NCBI GenBank assembly: GCA_947489445.1
Contig: CANLDN010000002.1
Span: 255,501-319,500, forward strand
Length of the DNA: 64,000 bases
Origin: an uncultured Paracoccaceae bacterium
Lineage (GTDB): Bacteria > Pseudomonadota > Alphaproteobacteria > Rhodobacterales > Rhodobacteraceae
Direction of reading: 5' to 3'
A program made the position numbers and the translations under genes. Within the stretch, counting starts at the first letter, position 1, and every line of letters begins with the position of its first letter. The notes under the pieces were generated by a model. That model saw only the letters and a program-made list of their open reading frames with translations, ran no database searches and was not told the DNA's origin. Below, piece by piece: positions 34,431-42,297 of the stretch.

Positions 34431-34444
34431 CTTTGTCTCCTCAG

Positions 34445-35929
34445 TTACCGTGTGATTTGCCGTTCGCGCAGCCGTTCGAAGCCGCGTTCCATCTCAATCT
34501 CACGCGCCTTGCGCTCACTGATCAGTTCCAGTTGCCGATCAACCGCTGCGTTTTGTTGATCAAGTCGTTCGTTGACGCGGTCTGCCGCATCAAGGCTTCG
34601 CTCACTGCGATCAACTGCATCTCGATTTGCGTCTGCCGTTGGTTTAGCGTTTCGATCTTTGCCGAAAAATGATCGGATAGCTGCGATTGCTGCCGCGCCA
34701 AATCCGCGAATGTTGCGGCCAAGCTCTCGAATTCTTGCAAGAGCGCCTGTTCGATCTGGGTCAGATTGTTCATTTCCTAGTCCTCCAGCTTCACGCAGGG
34801 ATTGTTGTCGCATCTCCAGCCCGTCTCGGCGGTCATTGGCAGGATCAGATAGGTCCCTGTCTCGGTCTTCTGCACAGTCACGCTTTGCAGCCTCCACATC
34901 GTCCACAGCGTCGGACCGGTCCAAAACACTGCCGTCGTCATCGCGGTGATCAGCACGCTGATCATGATCATTATCTTTGGCTTCTGCCTGATCGCGTTCA
35001 GATCCCGGCTGATCTCTGTCGTTTGCGCCTTCACTTCGCTCTCGATCATCGAGAGCTGGTTCGCTAAATCGCGCCTCAACCCATTCACGGCGTCGATCGA
35101 TGACTGCCTCAAGTTGCTCACTAGCAGTTCGAGCTCGTTCAGGGTCGCGGCCTCGATCTGCTGGCGCTGTTTCTCCACGTTCTGTTGCAGTCGGTCGGTC
35201 AAGCTCGCTGCTGCGGGTCCAGTCTTGTTCATAGATGCGTCCTTTCAAACGCCACCGTTCCCCCGTCTCTGGGTTCATTGCGGTGACATAGCTCTTGCCC
35301 AGACGGGGCGTTTCAAATCCGGCTTCATGCAATGCGGTCACAAGGGTCTCGCGGTCGGTGACTTGGCCTGTGACAACCGCACCCTCGAGATAGGCGGAGA
35401 TGGTTTCGCGGGTTTCCGTACGATCCTGGCGCTCTGTTGCCCATTGCAGCGACCGCGACCGTGCTGGGTCGTCGGGCCGCGCCCAACCATGCTCGTAGTT
35501 GTAAGCGTCTCTTAGCGGTGCGTAGCTCTGTTCCCAGCCTGGTGGTGCGATGTTGAATGCCTTGCCGCTCGCCAATTCCATACGCGGTGTCAGGAAGTGC
35601 AGTTCGATGCGACCACCGGACGTGTGGCTGTGGCGCACCCAGGTGATGTCATATTGGTCCGTACGCAGACCGGCGAAGGCGAGACGCTCAAAGTCTTTCA
35701 TGAGCTGGCGCTGCTGCGCCTCTGTCGGGCGGTCTTCTGGTGCGAAGCTGAGCACGCCGGTGGAGTAGGTCCACTTGCGGTCCTGGCTGTCGATCAGCGC
35801 GCGGGTTTGTTCGATGTCACCGCTCAACACCTCGGGTGCAGCCTCTTCGCGGCCTTCGCGTCCAGGATCCACCAAGTAGCTGGCGATGCCACCGCCGCCG
35901 CCAGTGCCGCCGAAGAACTTAATCAGCAT
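34445..35929 (-). CDS. Relaxase/mobilization nuclease
   Basis: 494 residues from the ATG at 35929 (GAGG ribosome site six bases upstream). The first 200 residues form the relaxase domain: MLIKFFGGTGGGGGIASYLV, a conserved YDITWVRHSHTSGGRIELHF histidine block, and the ERQDRTETRETI region. The remaining 290 residues are highly charged and low in complexity because two other genes are encoded in other frames there. It should nick oriT and lead single-strand transfer with the help of a conjugative plasmid. It starts inside the end of mobC. Confidence 0.88.
   Translation of the reverse strand: MLIKFFGGTGGGGGIASYLVDPGREGREEAAPEVLSGDIEQTRALIDSQDRKWTYSTGVLSFAPEDRPTEAQQRQLMKDFERLAFAGLRTDQYDITWVRHSHTSGGRIELHFLTPRMELASGKAFNIAPPGWEQSYAPLRDAYNYEHGWARPDDPARSRSLQWATERQDRTETRETISAYLEGAVVTGQVTDRETLVTALHEAGFETPRLGKSYVTAMNPETGERWRLKGRIYEQDWTRSSELDRPTATERGETAPADRGRDPERARTASEQLEAVIDRRREWVEARFSEPALDDRERSEGANDRDQPGSERDQAEAKDNDHDQRADHRDDDGSVLDRSDAVDDVEAAKRDCAEDRDRDLSDPANDRRDGLEMRQQSLREAGGLGNEQSDPDRTGALARIRELGRNIRGFGAAAIAAIRSFFGKDRNAKPTADANRDAVDRSERSLDAADRVNERLDQQNAAVDRQLELISERKAREIEMERGFERLRERQITR
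34522..34773 (-). CDS. MbeD-like coiled-coil mobilization protein, nested in the relaxase gene
   Basis: 83 residues, a nearly continuous amphipathic coiled coil (IEQALLQEFESLAATFADLARQQ...LNQRQTQIEMQLIAVSEALM). It lies wholly inside the relaxase gene in another frame and has an excellent ribosome site, GGAGG eight bases before the ATG, which overlaps the stop of the other nested gene. ColE1-type plasmids have mbeD nested in mbeA in the same way. Real coding status is supported by the protein-like composition while the host frame is degenerate. Confidence 0.65.
   Translation of the reverse strand: MNNLTQIEQALLQEFESLAATFADLARQQSQLSDHFSAKIETLNQRQTQIEMQLIAVSEALMRQTASTNDLINKTQRLIGNWN
34777..35232 (-). 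CDS. MbeB/MobB-like membrane-anchored mobilization protein, nested in the relaxase gene
   Basis: 151 residues. A long N-terminal coiled coil (DRLQQNVEKQRQQIEAATLN... to about residue 85), one membrane helix (KIMIMISVLITAMTTAVFW), then a short tail with GTYLILP...GWRCDNNPCVKLE. An AAGGA ribosome site stands about nine bases before the ATG. It is encoded in another frame within the relaxase gene, in the position of mbeB/mobB in ColE1- and R1162-type systems, where the product anchors the relaxosome to the membrane. Confidence 0.7.
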   Translation of the reverse strand: MNKTGPAAASLTDRLQQNVEKQRQQIEAATLNELELLVSNLRQSSIDAVNGLRRDLANQLSMIESEVKAQTTEISRDLNAIRQKPKIMIMISVLITAMTTAVFWTGPTLWTMWRLQSVTVQKTETGTYLILPMTAETGWRCDNNPCVKLED

Positions 35930-36239
35930 CACGTGCCTCGTAGAGTTCTCGCAGGCGGAAGAGCTCACGCTCAATCGACACAAGCTGGGACATAAGCGCG
36001 GCTGTCTGAACATAGCGCTGATCGCGGTTGGCCCAGCGTGCAAGCTGATTCAGGTTGTTGCCTAGGCGTGCCAACTGCCGCAGCAAATCAGGGTCGACTT
36101 GGCGCAATTGCGCACGGCGGCGCACTTTGGCGCCGTCAAGGGCGTGGCGGGCGAACTCCGAGAAGCTGACGCCTTTTGCCTCTGCTTTGGCGTACCACAG
36201 AACGCGCTGCTCATGGGTGGCTCTCAGCTTCACCCACAC
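35919..36239 (-). CDS. MobC-like relaxosome protein
   Basis: About 106 residues if a GTG at 36239 is used; the open frame extends to 36392 but that part crosses a candidate oriT and has no family-like sequence. The ribbon-helix-helix start VWVKLRATHEQRVLWYAKAEAKGVSFSEFARHAL and the C-terminal LLRQLARLGNNLNQLARWAN motif are diagnostic of MobC. It binds and opens oriT for the relaxase, whose start lies within its last codons. Confidence 0.82.
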   Translation of the reverse strand: MWVKLRATHEQRVLWYAKAEAKGVSFSEFARHALDGAKVRRRAQLRQVDPDLLRQLARLGNNLNQLARWANRDQRYVQTAALMSQLVSIERELFRLRELYEARDAD

Positions 36240-36292
36240 GGCAGCACCGCACAGCCTTGCTTTGAAGCGATGACGCGACAGACGGCAACGCG

Positions 36293-36342
36293 CCCAATCG
36301 CAATCTGTTTCCAGACCCACATATATCTGGAAACGAATTGGG
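36293..36342. other. Candidate origin of transfer (oriT)
   Basis: An interrupted inverted repeat: CCCAAT...TTTCCAGA (36293-36315) faces TCTGGAAACGAATTGGG (36326-36342) around a 10-base spacer. It lies directly upstream of mobC in the intergenic region, where relaxosome oriTs of this class sit. No nick site can be assigned. Confidence 0.5.
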
Positions 36343-36542
36343 ATTGATCGGCCAAGTGCCGATTGAGGGGATCGAAGGGGAGGCGCAGCCACCCCTCGTC
36401 AGCCTTTTGTGAGGCACAGCGCAGCGTGGCCACAAAAGTATGCTGGCCACTGTCGCTAACGTTGGTCGAACCTAATTGCATTTGAGCAATCCCACCGCCC
36501 GTAATTCTTCGTCCGAAACCAGCGCTGCCGCGCGCAATGACG

Positions 36543-37331
36543 TCACCTGATGCTGCGTGATGTGCTGGCACATTGGGTGTCGTGCTTGACCCATCCAGCA
36601 AGACGGTCCAGCATTTGGGCTTCTCTCTCATCTGCCGATTTGCGTTCAGTAACGACAAGATCGAGGTGTCCGGACCAGCGTCCAGATTTGAACCAGTTGT
36701 CGGAAAAACAGACCTTCGACCGAGTGAACCCAGCGCTCGCGACTGCATAAGCCTGTACGGCCTGCAACAAGTCCTCCGCTTCAACGCCTTCGTCCAACGC
36801 CGCCCTGATCCTGCTCAGGCAGTCGGACTTCCCGCGCAATCGGTCGGAAGGATAAGCTGCAAGAATTCTTGCGGCCTCTGCATCCTCCTCTGCCACGCGT
36901 TCGCGCGTAGGTGGTTTATGGATGGTTTTAGGATGGTTTGGGGGTCGTGGTGGCCCCGGTACCCCGGCAAGTGTGACCCCCGTTCTGGGTCCAGTCTGGA
37001 CGGGGGCCACACTGACCCCGGTCTCGGTATCGGGTTCTGCAGTTCGTTCTAGCGCTTCGATCCGGGCCAGATCGATCCGGTACACCACCGTGAACCCGTT
37101 CTTGCACCCCCGCGCGCCGGTCTCCACCAGAATGCCTTCTTTCAGGAAGTCTCGGATCGTCCGCTTGACTGAGCTCTCCCCCAACTCCGTATGCCGCTGA
37201 ATCGTTCCCTTCGAACACCAGATGCCCGAACCATCATCGGACGCCTTGTCGGCCAGAAACATAACGATCTGCTTGCGTGTCGCGCTGCCGAACTTGCGTT
37301 CCGCGCATGTGTTCGCCACCCGCCAGCTCAT
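36543..37331 (-). CDS. Helix-turn-helix replication-initiation-like protein
   Basis: 262 residues. The N-terminal 90 residues are a winged HTH of the type used by plasmid replication or DnaD-like proteins (ATRKQIVMFLADKASDDGSGIWCSKGTIQRHTELGESSVKRTIRDFLKEGILVE); a proline-rich linker and a helical C-terminal domain (DCLSRIRAALDEGVEAEDLLQAVQAYA) follow. Such proteins commonly stand at the end of mobilizable elements near tRNA genes. A role in element replication or copy-number control is inference. Confidence 0.65.
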   Translation of the reverse strand: MSWRVANTCAERKFGSATRKQIVMFLADKASDDGSGIWCSKGTIQRHTELGESSVKRTIRDFLKEGILVETGARGCKNGFTVVYRIDLARIEALERTAEPDTETGVSVAPVQTGPRTGVTLAGVPGPPRPPNHPKTIHKPPTRERVAEEDAEAARILAAYPSDRLRGKSDCLSRIRAALDEGVEAEDLLQAVQAYAVASAGFTRSKVCFSDNWFKSGRWSGHLDLVVTERKSADEREAQMLDRLAGWVKHDTQCASTSRSIR

Positions 37332-37367
37332 TGAAGGACCTCAAGATGCGCAAGGATGTGCGACTTT

Positions 37368-37387
37368 TGTACAGGTTTTGTACGAAA
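37368..37387. repeat. Possible integrase arm site, right end of element A
   Basis: TGTACAGGTTTTGTACGAAA matches TGTACTTGGTTTGTACGAAA at 23091-23110 at 17 of 20 positions, in the same orientation. The two lie about 64 bp and 137 bp inside the two tRNA repeats of element A, as expected for P and P' arm-type sites. The left copy lies within the integrase coding sequence. Confidence 0.4.
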
Positions 37388-37486
37388 TCTCTGCCGTTTC
37401 TGCGGAATTCGACCTGAAAGCTCGCGGGACTTTCTGCAAGCTCCGGCGCAAAGCCCTTTAAATATGCAATATTTTTCAGGTGTTTT

Positions 37487-37563
37487 TGGCGACCCCGGCA
37501 GGATTCGAACCTGCAACCTGCCCCTTAGGAGGGGGCTGCTCTATCCAGTTGAGCCACGGGGCC
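37487..37563 (-). tRNA. tRNA-Arg (anticodon CCT), intact and chimeric
   Basis: A 77-base cloverleaf with encoded CCA: acceptor GGCCCCG with CGGGGTC, discriminator G, anticodon loop CTCCTAA. The 3' portion (37491-37533) matches the left fragment at 22985-23027; the 5' portion (37524-37560) matches the right fragment at 48152-48188. It lies between elements A and B and is flanked by element DNA on both sides, so both halves were probably supplied by the elements. It reads AGG codons and is the only intact copy in this window. Confidence 0.95.
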
Positions 37564-37617
37564 ATCTATTTGATTTACTTATGTAAATCGGAATTTTTGA
37601 GTTGAGCATATTTGCTC

Positions 37618-37637
37618 GGGGTAGCGTGCAGGGTAGC
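37618..37637. repeat. Paired GGGGTAGC sites, left end of element B
   Basis: GGGGTAGC (37618-37625) and AGGGTAGC (37630-37637) about 12 bp apart. The same pair occurs at 48004-48022 at the other end in the same orientation and, inverted, at 42872-42890. They are candidates for integrase or AlpA arm-type binding sites. Confidence 0.4.
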
Positions 37638-37793
37638 AAAATACGAACTCCGCTCACTGTCGTCGTTGTGCCTTTTGTGTCACGTGCGGTCAACGGGTCA
37701 GTTTTGGTCTTGAAGGCCATCTTCTCCCCCAATGATTGCATTTGGGTCCCGCCTTACCCTAAGGTTGCAGAAATCACTTTTTAAGGAACTCCT

Positions 37794-39242
37794 TTGCCTC
37801 GTTTTTCACAAGTATTTTCACTTTCAAACTCTCAGTCGCAGCTTGATTTTGTCGATGTCGAATTGACCCGCGACGTTCCACTTTACCTTGATCCTTATGC
37901 AATCCAACTGAAATCTGATGATTGGTCGGACCTGTGCATAGGGCAAATCAGGTCTTTCTTCACTGAAGTTCTCAATGCACTCAGAGAGAACAACGAGGCC
38001 CGCGCCACCCATCTGCTGAGCAATTTACATGAACCAAATGAAACAAGGTTCGGGGTTTCAAAGGGAAGGCCACGAGGTCGAGCGATTGGCGAAAAAAAAG
38101 CAAGAAGTCTTGCAAATTCGATTACGAATAGCCGTGCGTTCGAAACTGGAGTTTTAGCAGACGTCTCTGAAGCGGAACTGTTTATCAAGTACATTGGCCC
38201 CGACACAATCTCAGACCTAACGACCAACGTTTTGCGCCAGCAACTTGCAGACTACACCGCAGAACAATGTGAACTCTATGGTATCGCAACACATCCAACA
38301 AATTCACTTGGACCAATCTGGAATGCTCAAGTTCGGGACTGGCAAGCAGTGACATTGCATCTGCCACGGTACGACGGAAAGCCGATCTTGCTCGTTCCCA
38401 AGTTGTCTGTGCGGCATCGTCTAGCCCTAAACAGCCAAGAATTCTACACCCATCACATGCTGGAATACCTAAAGGCTGAGTATCATCAGGCAGGTGGAGC
38501 GCTTGTGAAGTCCTATAAGGACGGAAGAACATATGTGACAAAAGAGTCCGTCAAGGAAATACACCCTTTCATCAAAAACGACCTAGCACAGTTTGTTCTC
38601 GATCACCCCGAAATCTTGGAGTTCTACAAAAATCTAAAGGGGGCTGAAGGCCCACTCTCAAATGAGGATTTTGCTAGAGTTGTAGCTCAAAGTAACTTTG
38701 ACGAGCGGGTTTTCGCACGCACCTTGATCCAATTGCTTACTGCAATACCCGCTGGACCAGCGGAAGCAACCAAGTATCACAACCTTACACTGGGTATTTG
38801 CTCATTCCTGTTTTATCCGGGATTAAGCTACCCGATCAAAGAAGCAGAAATACACCAAGGTCGAAAACGGATCGACATCAAGTTTACGAACACCGCTACA
38901 AGTGGCTTTTTTTTCGAAATGATGAACAGCCCAGCCGCGAGAGCGAACAGCGTGTATGTTGAATGCAAAAACTATTCGCGGGAGATCGCTAACCCCGAAC
39001 TTGATCAAATAGCGGGCCGTTTCTCGCCCAACAGAGGTAAATTGGGCCTTTTGCTTTGTCGAAGCATAGATGACCGTGCCCGCTTTATAGAGCGTTGTCG
39101 CGACACCGCCGGAGATCATAGGGGCTTCATCATTGTTCTAGAGGATGCTGATCTAATCGAGTATCTTGAATTGGTTGAAAATGGTGTGCGCGATGTGATC
39201 AACAATAGGCTGCGCGGACGCTACGACGAACTGGCCTCATAG
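37794..39242 (+). CDS. Predicted PD-(D/E)XK nuclease, likely defence cargo
   Basis: 482 residues. The first 330 residues are a domain I do not recognise (start SNSQSQLDFVDVELTRDVPLYLDPYAI). The C-terminal 130 hold a restriction-endonuclease-like core: RIDIKF (D361), VYVECKNYS (E390-x-K392) and ELDQIAGRF (Q405, G408, R409), as in archaeal Holliday-junction- and Mrr-like nucleases. It is the only plus-strand gene of element B and sits at the tRNA-proximal end where satellites carry anti-phage cargo. Upstream are paired GGGTAGC repeats and a short promoter region. Confidence 0.75.
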   Translation: MPRFSQVFSLSNSQSQLDFVDVELTRDVPLYLDPYAIQLKSDDWSDLCIGQIRSFFTEVLNALRENNEARATHLLSNLHEPNETRFGVSKGRPRGRAIGEKKARSLANSITNSRAFETGVLADVSEAELFIKYIGPDTISDLTTNVLRQQLADYTAEQCELYGIATHPTNSLGPIWNAQVRDWQAVTLHLPRYDGKPILLVPKLSVRHRLALNSQEFYTHHMLEYLKAEYHQAGGALVKSYKDGRTYVTKESVKEIHPFIKNDLAQFVLDHPEILEFYKNLKGAEGPLSNEDFARVVAQSNFDERVFARTLIQLLTAIPAGPAEATKYHNLTLGICSFLFYPGLSYPIKEAEIHQGRKRIDIKFTNTATSGFFFEMMNSPAARANSVYVECKNYSREIANPELDQIAGRFSPNRGKLGLLLCRSIDDRARFIERCRDTAGDHRGFIIVLEDADLIEYLELVENGVRDVINNRLRGRYDELAS

Positions 39243-39377
39243 AGTTTGAACCGGATCGAAAGTAGGGAAGCCTGAACCATCACTTTCGACCCGGCTCATC
39301 ACGCCGAGGGACATGGGCTTCCCCGGCGGATCAGCCGCGCAAAGCAGAAGGGTATCAAACTCTGGGCGGCGATGGGG

Positions 39378-40196
39378 TTATGCTCGGGCGATACCGTGCA
39401 GCTTGCTTAGAGCATCGCTGGCGGCTTGCTGATCAGCCAGCCTGTAGCTGTTGATGCTGTCTCGTTTCTTGCCCAAAGTTCGCGACGCTAGCGTCATACG
39501 ATCCAGTACATCTCCGGTCTTTGCGTGCGCTTTGTAAGTGGCTGGACACAGCTTCTTGCGGGCTTCATCACGGACAGTTTCGACATCCTGAGGTTTCAGA
39601 CCCATTAGAACTGCGGGGCTGGTCAGAACTGTGTGTATCGTCGCCATATCCCTGTCTGTCGCGGCCTTGATTGCAGTGTATGATGCCTTGCTGCCCAGAG
39701 ACTTTAGGTGGTTGCGGATGTCGGATCGTAGCTGGTTGTCAGCATTGGTCCGGGGGCAGATCAATGCCTTGTCCATTTGCTTCATCAAGGCGTCCCGATA
39801 TGAGGCGACCTTACGAATGTCCGCATCGAAGCGTTCCTGTTCTTTTGCAATGGCGGGGTCGGCGGAAGAAGCCAGTTCGGCATAGGCAGTCGGGATTGCA
39901 TGAATTTTGCCGTCCTTCTGGACCAGACCAGCAGCACCGTTGCCAGACTTCTGAAGGGCCAGCTGCGCGACGTTCACCGCGTTTTCGGCTTCCAGCACTT
40001 GGCCAGCGGTTTTCTCGGCGCGTTCCATTGCGCGGACTGCGATTTCAAAGATGGCCGCGCCCGCATCACCGGCAGCGCTAAGGTCTTCGGCAAGGGGCAC
40101 AAGATGGCGGGCTTCCGCATCCGGGGGCCAAGCGATGGGCTTGGGCATCTGGAAAGGCTTGTCGATCTTCGTGTTAGTTTTTTGTTGCTCAGTCAT
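39378..40196 (-). CDS. Hypothetical protein downstream of terL
   Basis: 272 residues, mostly helical and soluble, Ala/Lys/Asp-rich; begins MTEQQKTNTKIDKPFQMPKPIAW. It follows terL by 32 bp on the same strand. A helical, coiled body (AERARKTAGQVLEAENAVNVAQLA-like region) suggests a structural or packaging accessory, but no family is recognised. Confidence 0.6.
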   Translation of the reverse strand: MTEQQKTNTKIDKPFQMPKPIAWPPDAEARHLVPLAEDLSAAGDAGAAIFEIAVRAMERAEKTAGQVLEAENAVNVAQLALQKSGNGAAGLVQKDGKIHAIPTAYAELASSADPAIAKEQERFDADIRKVASYRDALMKQMDKALICPRTNADNQLRSDIRNHLKSLGSKASYTAIKAATDRDMATIHTVLTSPAVLMGLKPQDVETVRDEARKKLCPATYKAHAKTGDVLDRMTLASRTLGKKRDSINSYRLADQQAASDALSKLHGIARA

Positions 40197-40228
40197 AGAT
40201 GGTTCCTTTCGGCTTCGGGTTGGCTGGC

Positions 40229-41629
40229 TTAGTAGTCGCCGGTTGTGCGTCCATAGCGGGCGCGGTTGGTTTTCAGTTCACGGATGCCGTAACCCAGCGC
40301 ATCCAGCCCGTGGTCGCAGTCGTATTTCGGGTCGATGTCGTTGGGGTTCAGCGTGGATCGCGGCGCTTCCGGGATTGTCTCAATCAGATACCTACAGCGC
40401 GGTGTGAAATAGATGCCGGGGCCGTCACCGGTCTTGCTGTTGTTCAACAGCTGGCGAAGCAATGCCCAAGTGCCAGGGCGATCTTTCTTGCGAGGCTTGT
40501 GGGCCGGAATACCTGCTTCCTGCAGCAGCTGGATCACGGTTTCTGATGCGAGGCCGCGCGCATCGTCGTGGATAACCGGCGGCACCGCCTTCAGTTCGTT
40601 TTCGACCAAGGCCATGTATTTCAGTTGTTCCGCCCAACCGGACGGACTGATGCCGTTGCCAAGAGCGAGGTTTGTCCGGTCAACCACGCTGTCCGTTTCA
40701 TCAATCCCGATGATCGAACCGGCGGGCAAATACAGTCCGTTGCTGTAGCGCATGTCCTTTCGTGTCTCGCCCAGAAGGACACCGACGCAAGGTGCTGATG
40801 AACCCCAGTCACAGCCGATGCGATATTTGTATCTAGCCAAACGGAAGGCCGGTGCTTCTGGCAGGATGTGGATCGTTTCGTCCCAGACATCTGCGAACAT
40901 GCCACCGCCCAATGCTGCGAACCGTCCTTCAAGCCATGCATCGGCCAATTCCTTGTCGCCGCCGGTCGATGCCAGCAGCTGGGACCGATAGGCCGCTTGG
41001 TCGATGTGTGGATTGTCCATGTAGGTGCTGTGGGCGTTCACCCACGTCTGACCAAATTCATCCTCGAATGGCGTCCAGTATGGGGCTTTGGACAAGAACG
41101 TCTTGACGATCCGACTGTGTGACGAGCCGCCGGGGTTGGCGGTCAGGTGCATATGGGCACGGCGACCGGGGGCGACACGAAGGTTCGACCGGGCACGCAT
41201 CATGAAGGCCCAAGCAGACTTGCCATAGTTGCCAACTTCATCGCCGTAGATCGCGCTGAACGACCGGCCTTGCAGCTTGTTGTAGCTGACTTCATCCCCG
41301 ATGTTGCTGAACTGCAAGATGCCGCCTGTGGGCAGGGTGATCGTGCCGTCAGATTTGTTGCGGATGACGCCTTGCCCAAAGGCGGTGGTGAACAGAGCAA
41401 ACAGTTCCGCCTGCAATTCTAACAGACCGGCCCAGCCTTCCCGCAGAACCAGAGGCCGCGCTTCAGCACCGAATTCCTGACAGTGCGACAGACAATCCAG
41501 CATCATTGAAAAGGACTTTGAACTGCCCCGGCCACCAACCGACATGATGTTGGCGATGCCCCGGAAGGACAGGATCAATTCGCCCTTCTTCGTGGGCTGG
41601 ATTGGGGTCAGCGCAGATGTGTTCAACAT
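40229..41629 (-). CDS. Phage-type terminase large subunit
   Basis: 466 residues. It has an N-terminal ATPase with Walker A GGRGSSKSF (32-40) and Walker B SAIYGDE (D130-E131), then an RNase H-like nuclease with D274 in IGCDWGSSAP and CDHGLDALGYG near the end. It is a Terminase_6/PBSX-type TerL. It packages DNA into a procapsid; none is encoded here, so a helper's capsid would be used. Confidence 0.9.
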   Translation of the reverse strand: MLNTSALTPIQPTKKGELILSFRGIANIMSVGGRGSSKSFSMMLDCLSHCQEFGAEARPLVLREGWAGLLELQAELFALFTTAFGQGVIRNKSDGTITLPTGGILQFSNIGDEVSYNKLQGRSFSAIYGDEVGNYGKSAWAFMMRARSNLRVAPGRRAHMHLTANPGGSSHSRIVKTFLSKAPYWTPFEDEFGQTWVNAHSTYMDNPHIDQAAYRSQLLASTGGDKELADAWLEGRFAALGGGMFADVWDETIHILPEAPAFRLARYKYRIGCDWGSSAPCVGVLLGETRKDMRYSNGLYLPAGSIIGIDETDSVVDRTNLALGNGISPSGWAEQLKYMALVENELKAVPPVIHDDARGLASETVIQLLQEAGIPAHKPRKKDRPGTWALLRQLLNNSKTGDGPGIYFTPRCRYLIETIPEAPRSTLNPNDIDPKYDCDHGLDALGYGIRELKTNRARYGRTTGDY

Positions 41630-41645
41630 GGTTCAGGCTTTCAAT

Positions 41646-41924
41646 TCAGCGGGGATCAGGCCCAAGCTGTTTGGGCCACGGGATGTGGGCCGGGATGTCT
41701 TCCGGGGCGATAGGTGGATGGTTCTTGGCCAAGGTCGGAGCGCCAGCGGCGTCAGTCCCGCCCGTGAACTTTTGCTGTCCACCTGAGAACCGTCCGACAA
41801 GCGGATCGCCTGTGACTGCGTTCCTGTAGCGTCCGATAGGGCGTTCGCGGTATTCACCCATGTCGCCGGGATTGAACAAATAAGGGTCGCCCGTGATCGG
41901 GTCGATTTGAACTGGGATGATCAT
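41646..41924 (-). CDS. Small hypothetical protein between terS and terL
   Basis: 92 residues, hydrophilic, begins MIIPVQIDPITGDPYLFNPGDMGEYRERPIG and is rich in Gly and Pro. Its start overlaps the previous small gene by 4 bp (ATGA) and it ends 16 bp before terL. No family recognised; the operon position suggests packaging or morphogenesis. Confidence 0.65.
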   Translation of the reverse strand: MIIPVQIDPITGDPYLFNPGDMGEYRERPIGRYRNAVTGDPLVGRFSGGQQKFTGGTDAAGAPTLAKNHPPIAPEDIPAHIPWPKQLGPDPR

Positions 41925-42082
41925 TGCGGTGAAACCTCCTTTAGCAGTCGGAAGAACGTGCTTCGGATTTTGAACAGCTGGACTTCATCGGTCGCGAGTT
42001 CGACGGCTTTGTCGAAATGCTTCACCGCCCTTTCCAACTCTTGATCCAGTGTCTTGGGTTTGGGATTTCCTCTTGGCATCAT
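41921..42082 (-). CDS. 53-residue hypothetical protein in the packaging operon
   Basis: Coded from the ATG at 42082 (or 42079) to a TGA at 41921-41923. It reads MMPRGNPKPKTLDQELERAV and continues as one amphipathic helix ending RLLKEVSPQ. ATGA overlaps link it both to the 72-residue gene upstream and the 92-residue gene downstream, which strongly supports its being translated. Confidence 0.7.
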   Translation of the reverse strand: MMPRGNPKPKTLDQELERAVKHFDKAVELATDEVQLFKIRSTFFRLLKEVSPQ

Positions 42083-42297
42083 ATGAGTTCCTTCAATCGC
42101 GCAGCTTTGGCCTGCGTGCGCAGGAAGGCTTTCTTCTGTTGTTGAAGCACGTGCTCGATCCAGCCCAAGCGGACCATGGCGGAAAGCTGGGAATAAACCT
42201 CTACTTCTTCGGGGGTCTCGGCGTTGTCTCGCATGATGACGATCATCATTTCTTTGGCATCGCTAAGGTCCATGTCCCAAGGATGTTGGACGGTCAT
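42079..42297 (-). CDS. 72-residue hypothetical protein in the packaging operon
   Basis: Begins MTVQHPWDMDLSDAKEMM; helical, with a basic C-terminus (QQQKKAFLRTQAKAARLKELI). Its start overlaps the terS stop (ATGA) and its stop overlaps the next start. No family recognised. Confidence 0.65.
   Translation of the reverse strand: MTVQHPWDMDLSDAKEMMIVIMRDNAETPEEVEVYSQLSAMVRLGWIEHVLQQQKKAFLRTQAKAARLKELI

Larger units (their letters stand above)
23028..37523. mobile_element. Element A: integrative mobilizable element in tRNA-Arg(CCT)
   Basis: Bounded by a 43-bp direct repeat (22985-23027 and 37491-37533) made of the 3' part of tRNA-Arg. Contents in order: tyrosine integrase beside the left end, small HTH/excisionase-like gene, XRE repressor, small membrane protein, R-M pair, borosin-like cassette, membrane protein, small HTH genes, HigBA, DGQHR protein, and a mobilization block with relaxase, MobC and a candidate oriT. 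No type IV secretion genes are present, so transfer would need a helper. Several cargo genes (28-30 kb, 32-34 kb) are clearly more AT-rich than the host genes. Confidence 0.85.

Noticed and set aside
36230..36784. 184-codon minus-strand frame across the oriT region
   Set aside because: Its composition is Arg/Ser/Gly-rich with no domain; it overlaps mobC and the HTH gene in other frames and looks like a shadow.
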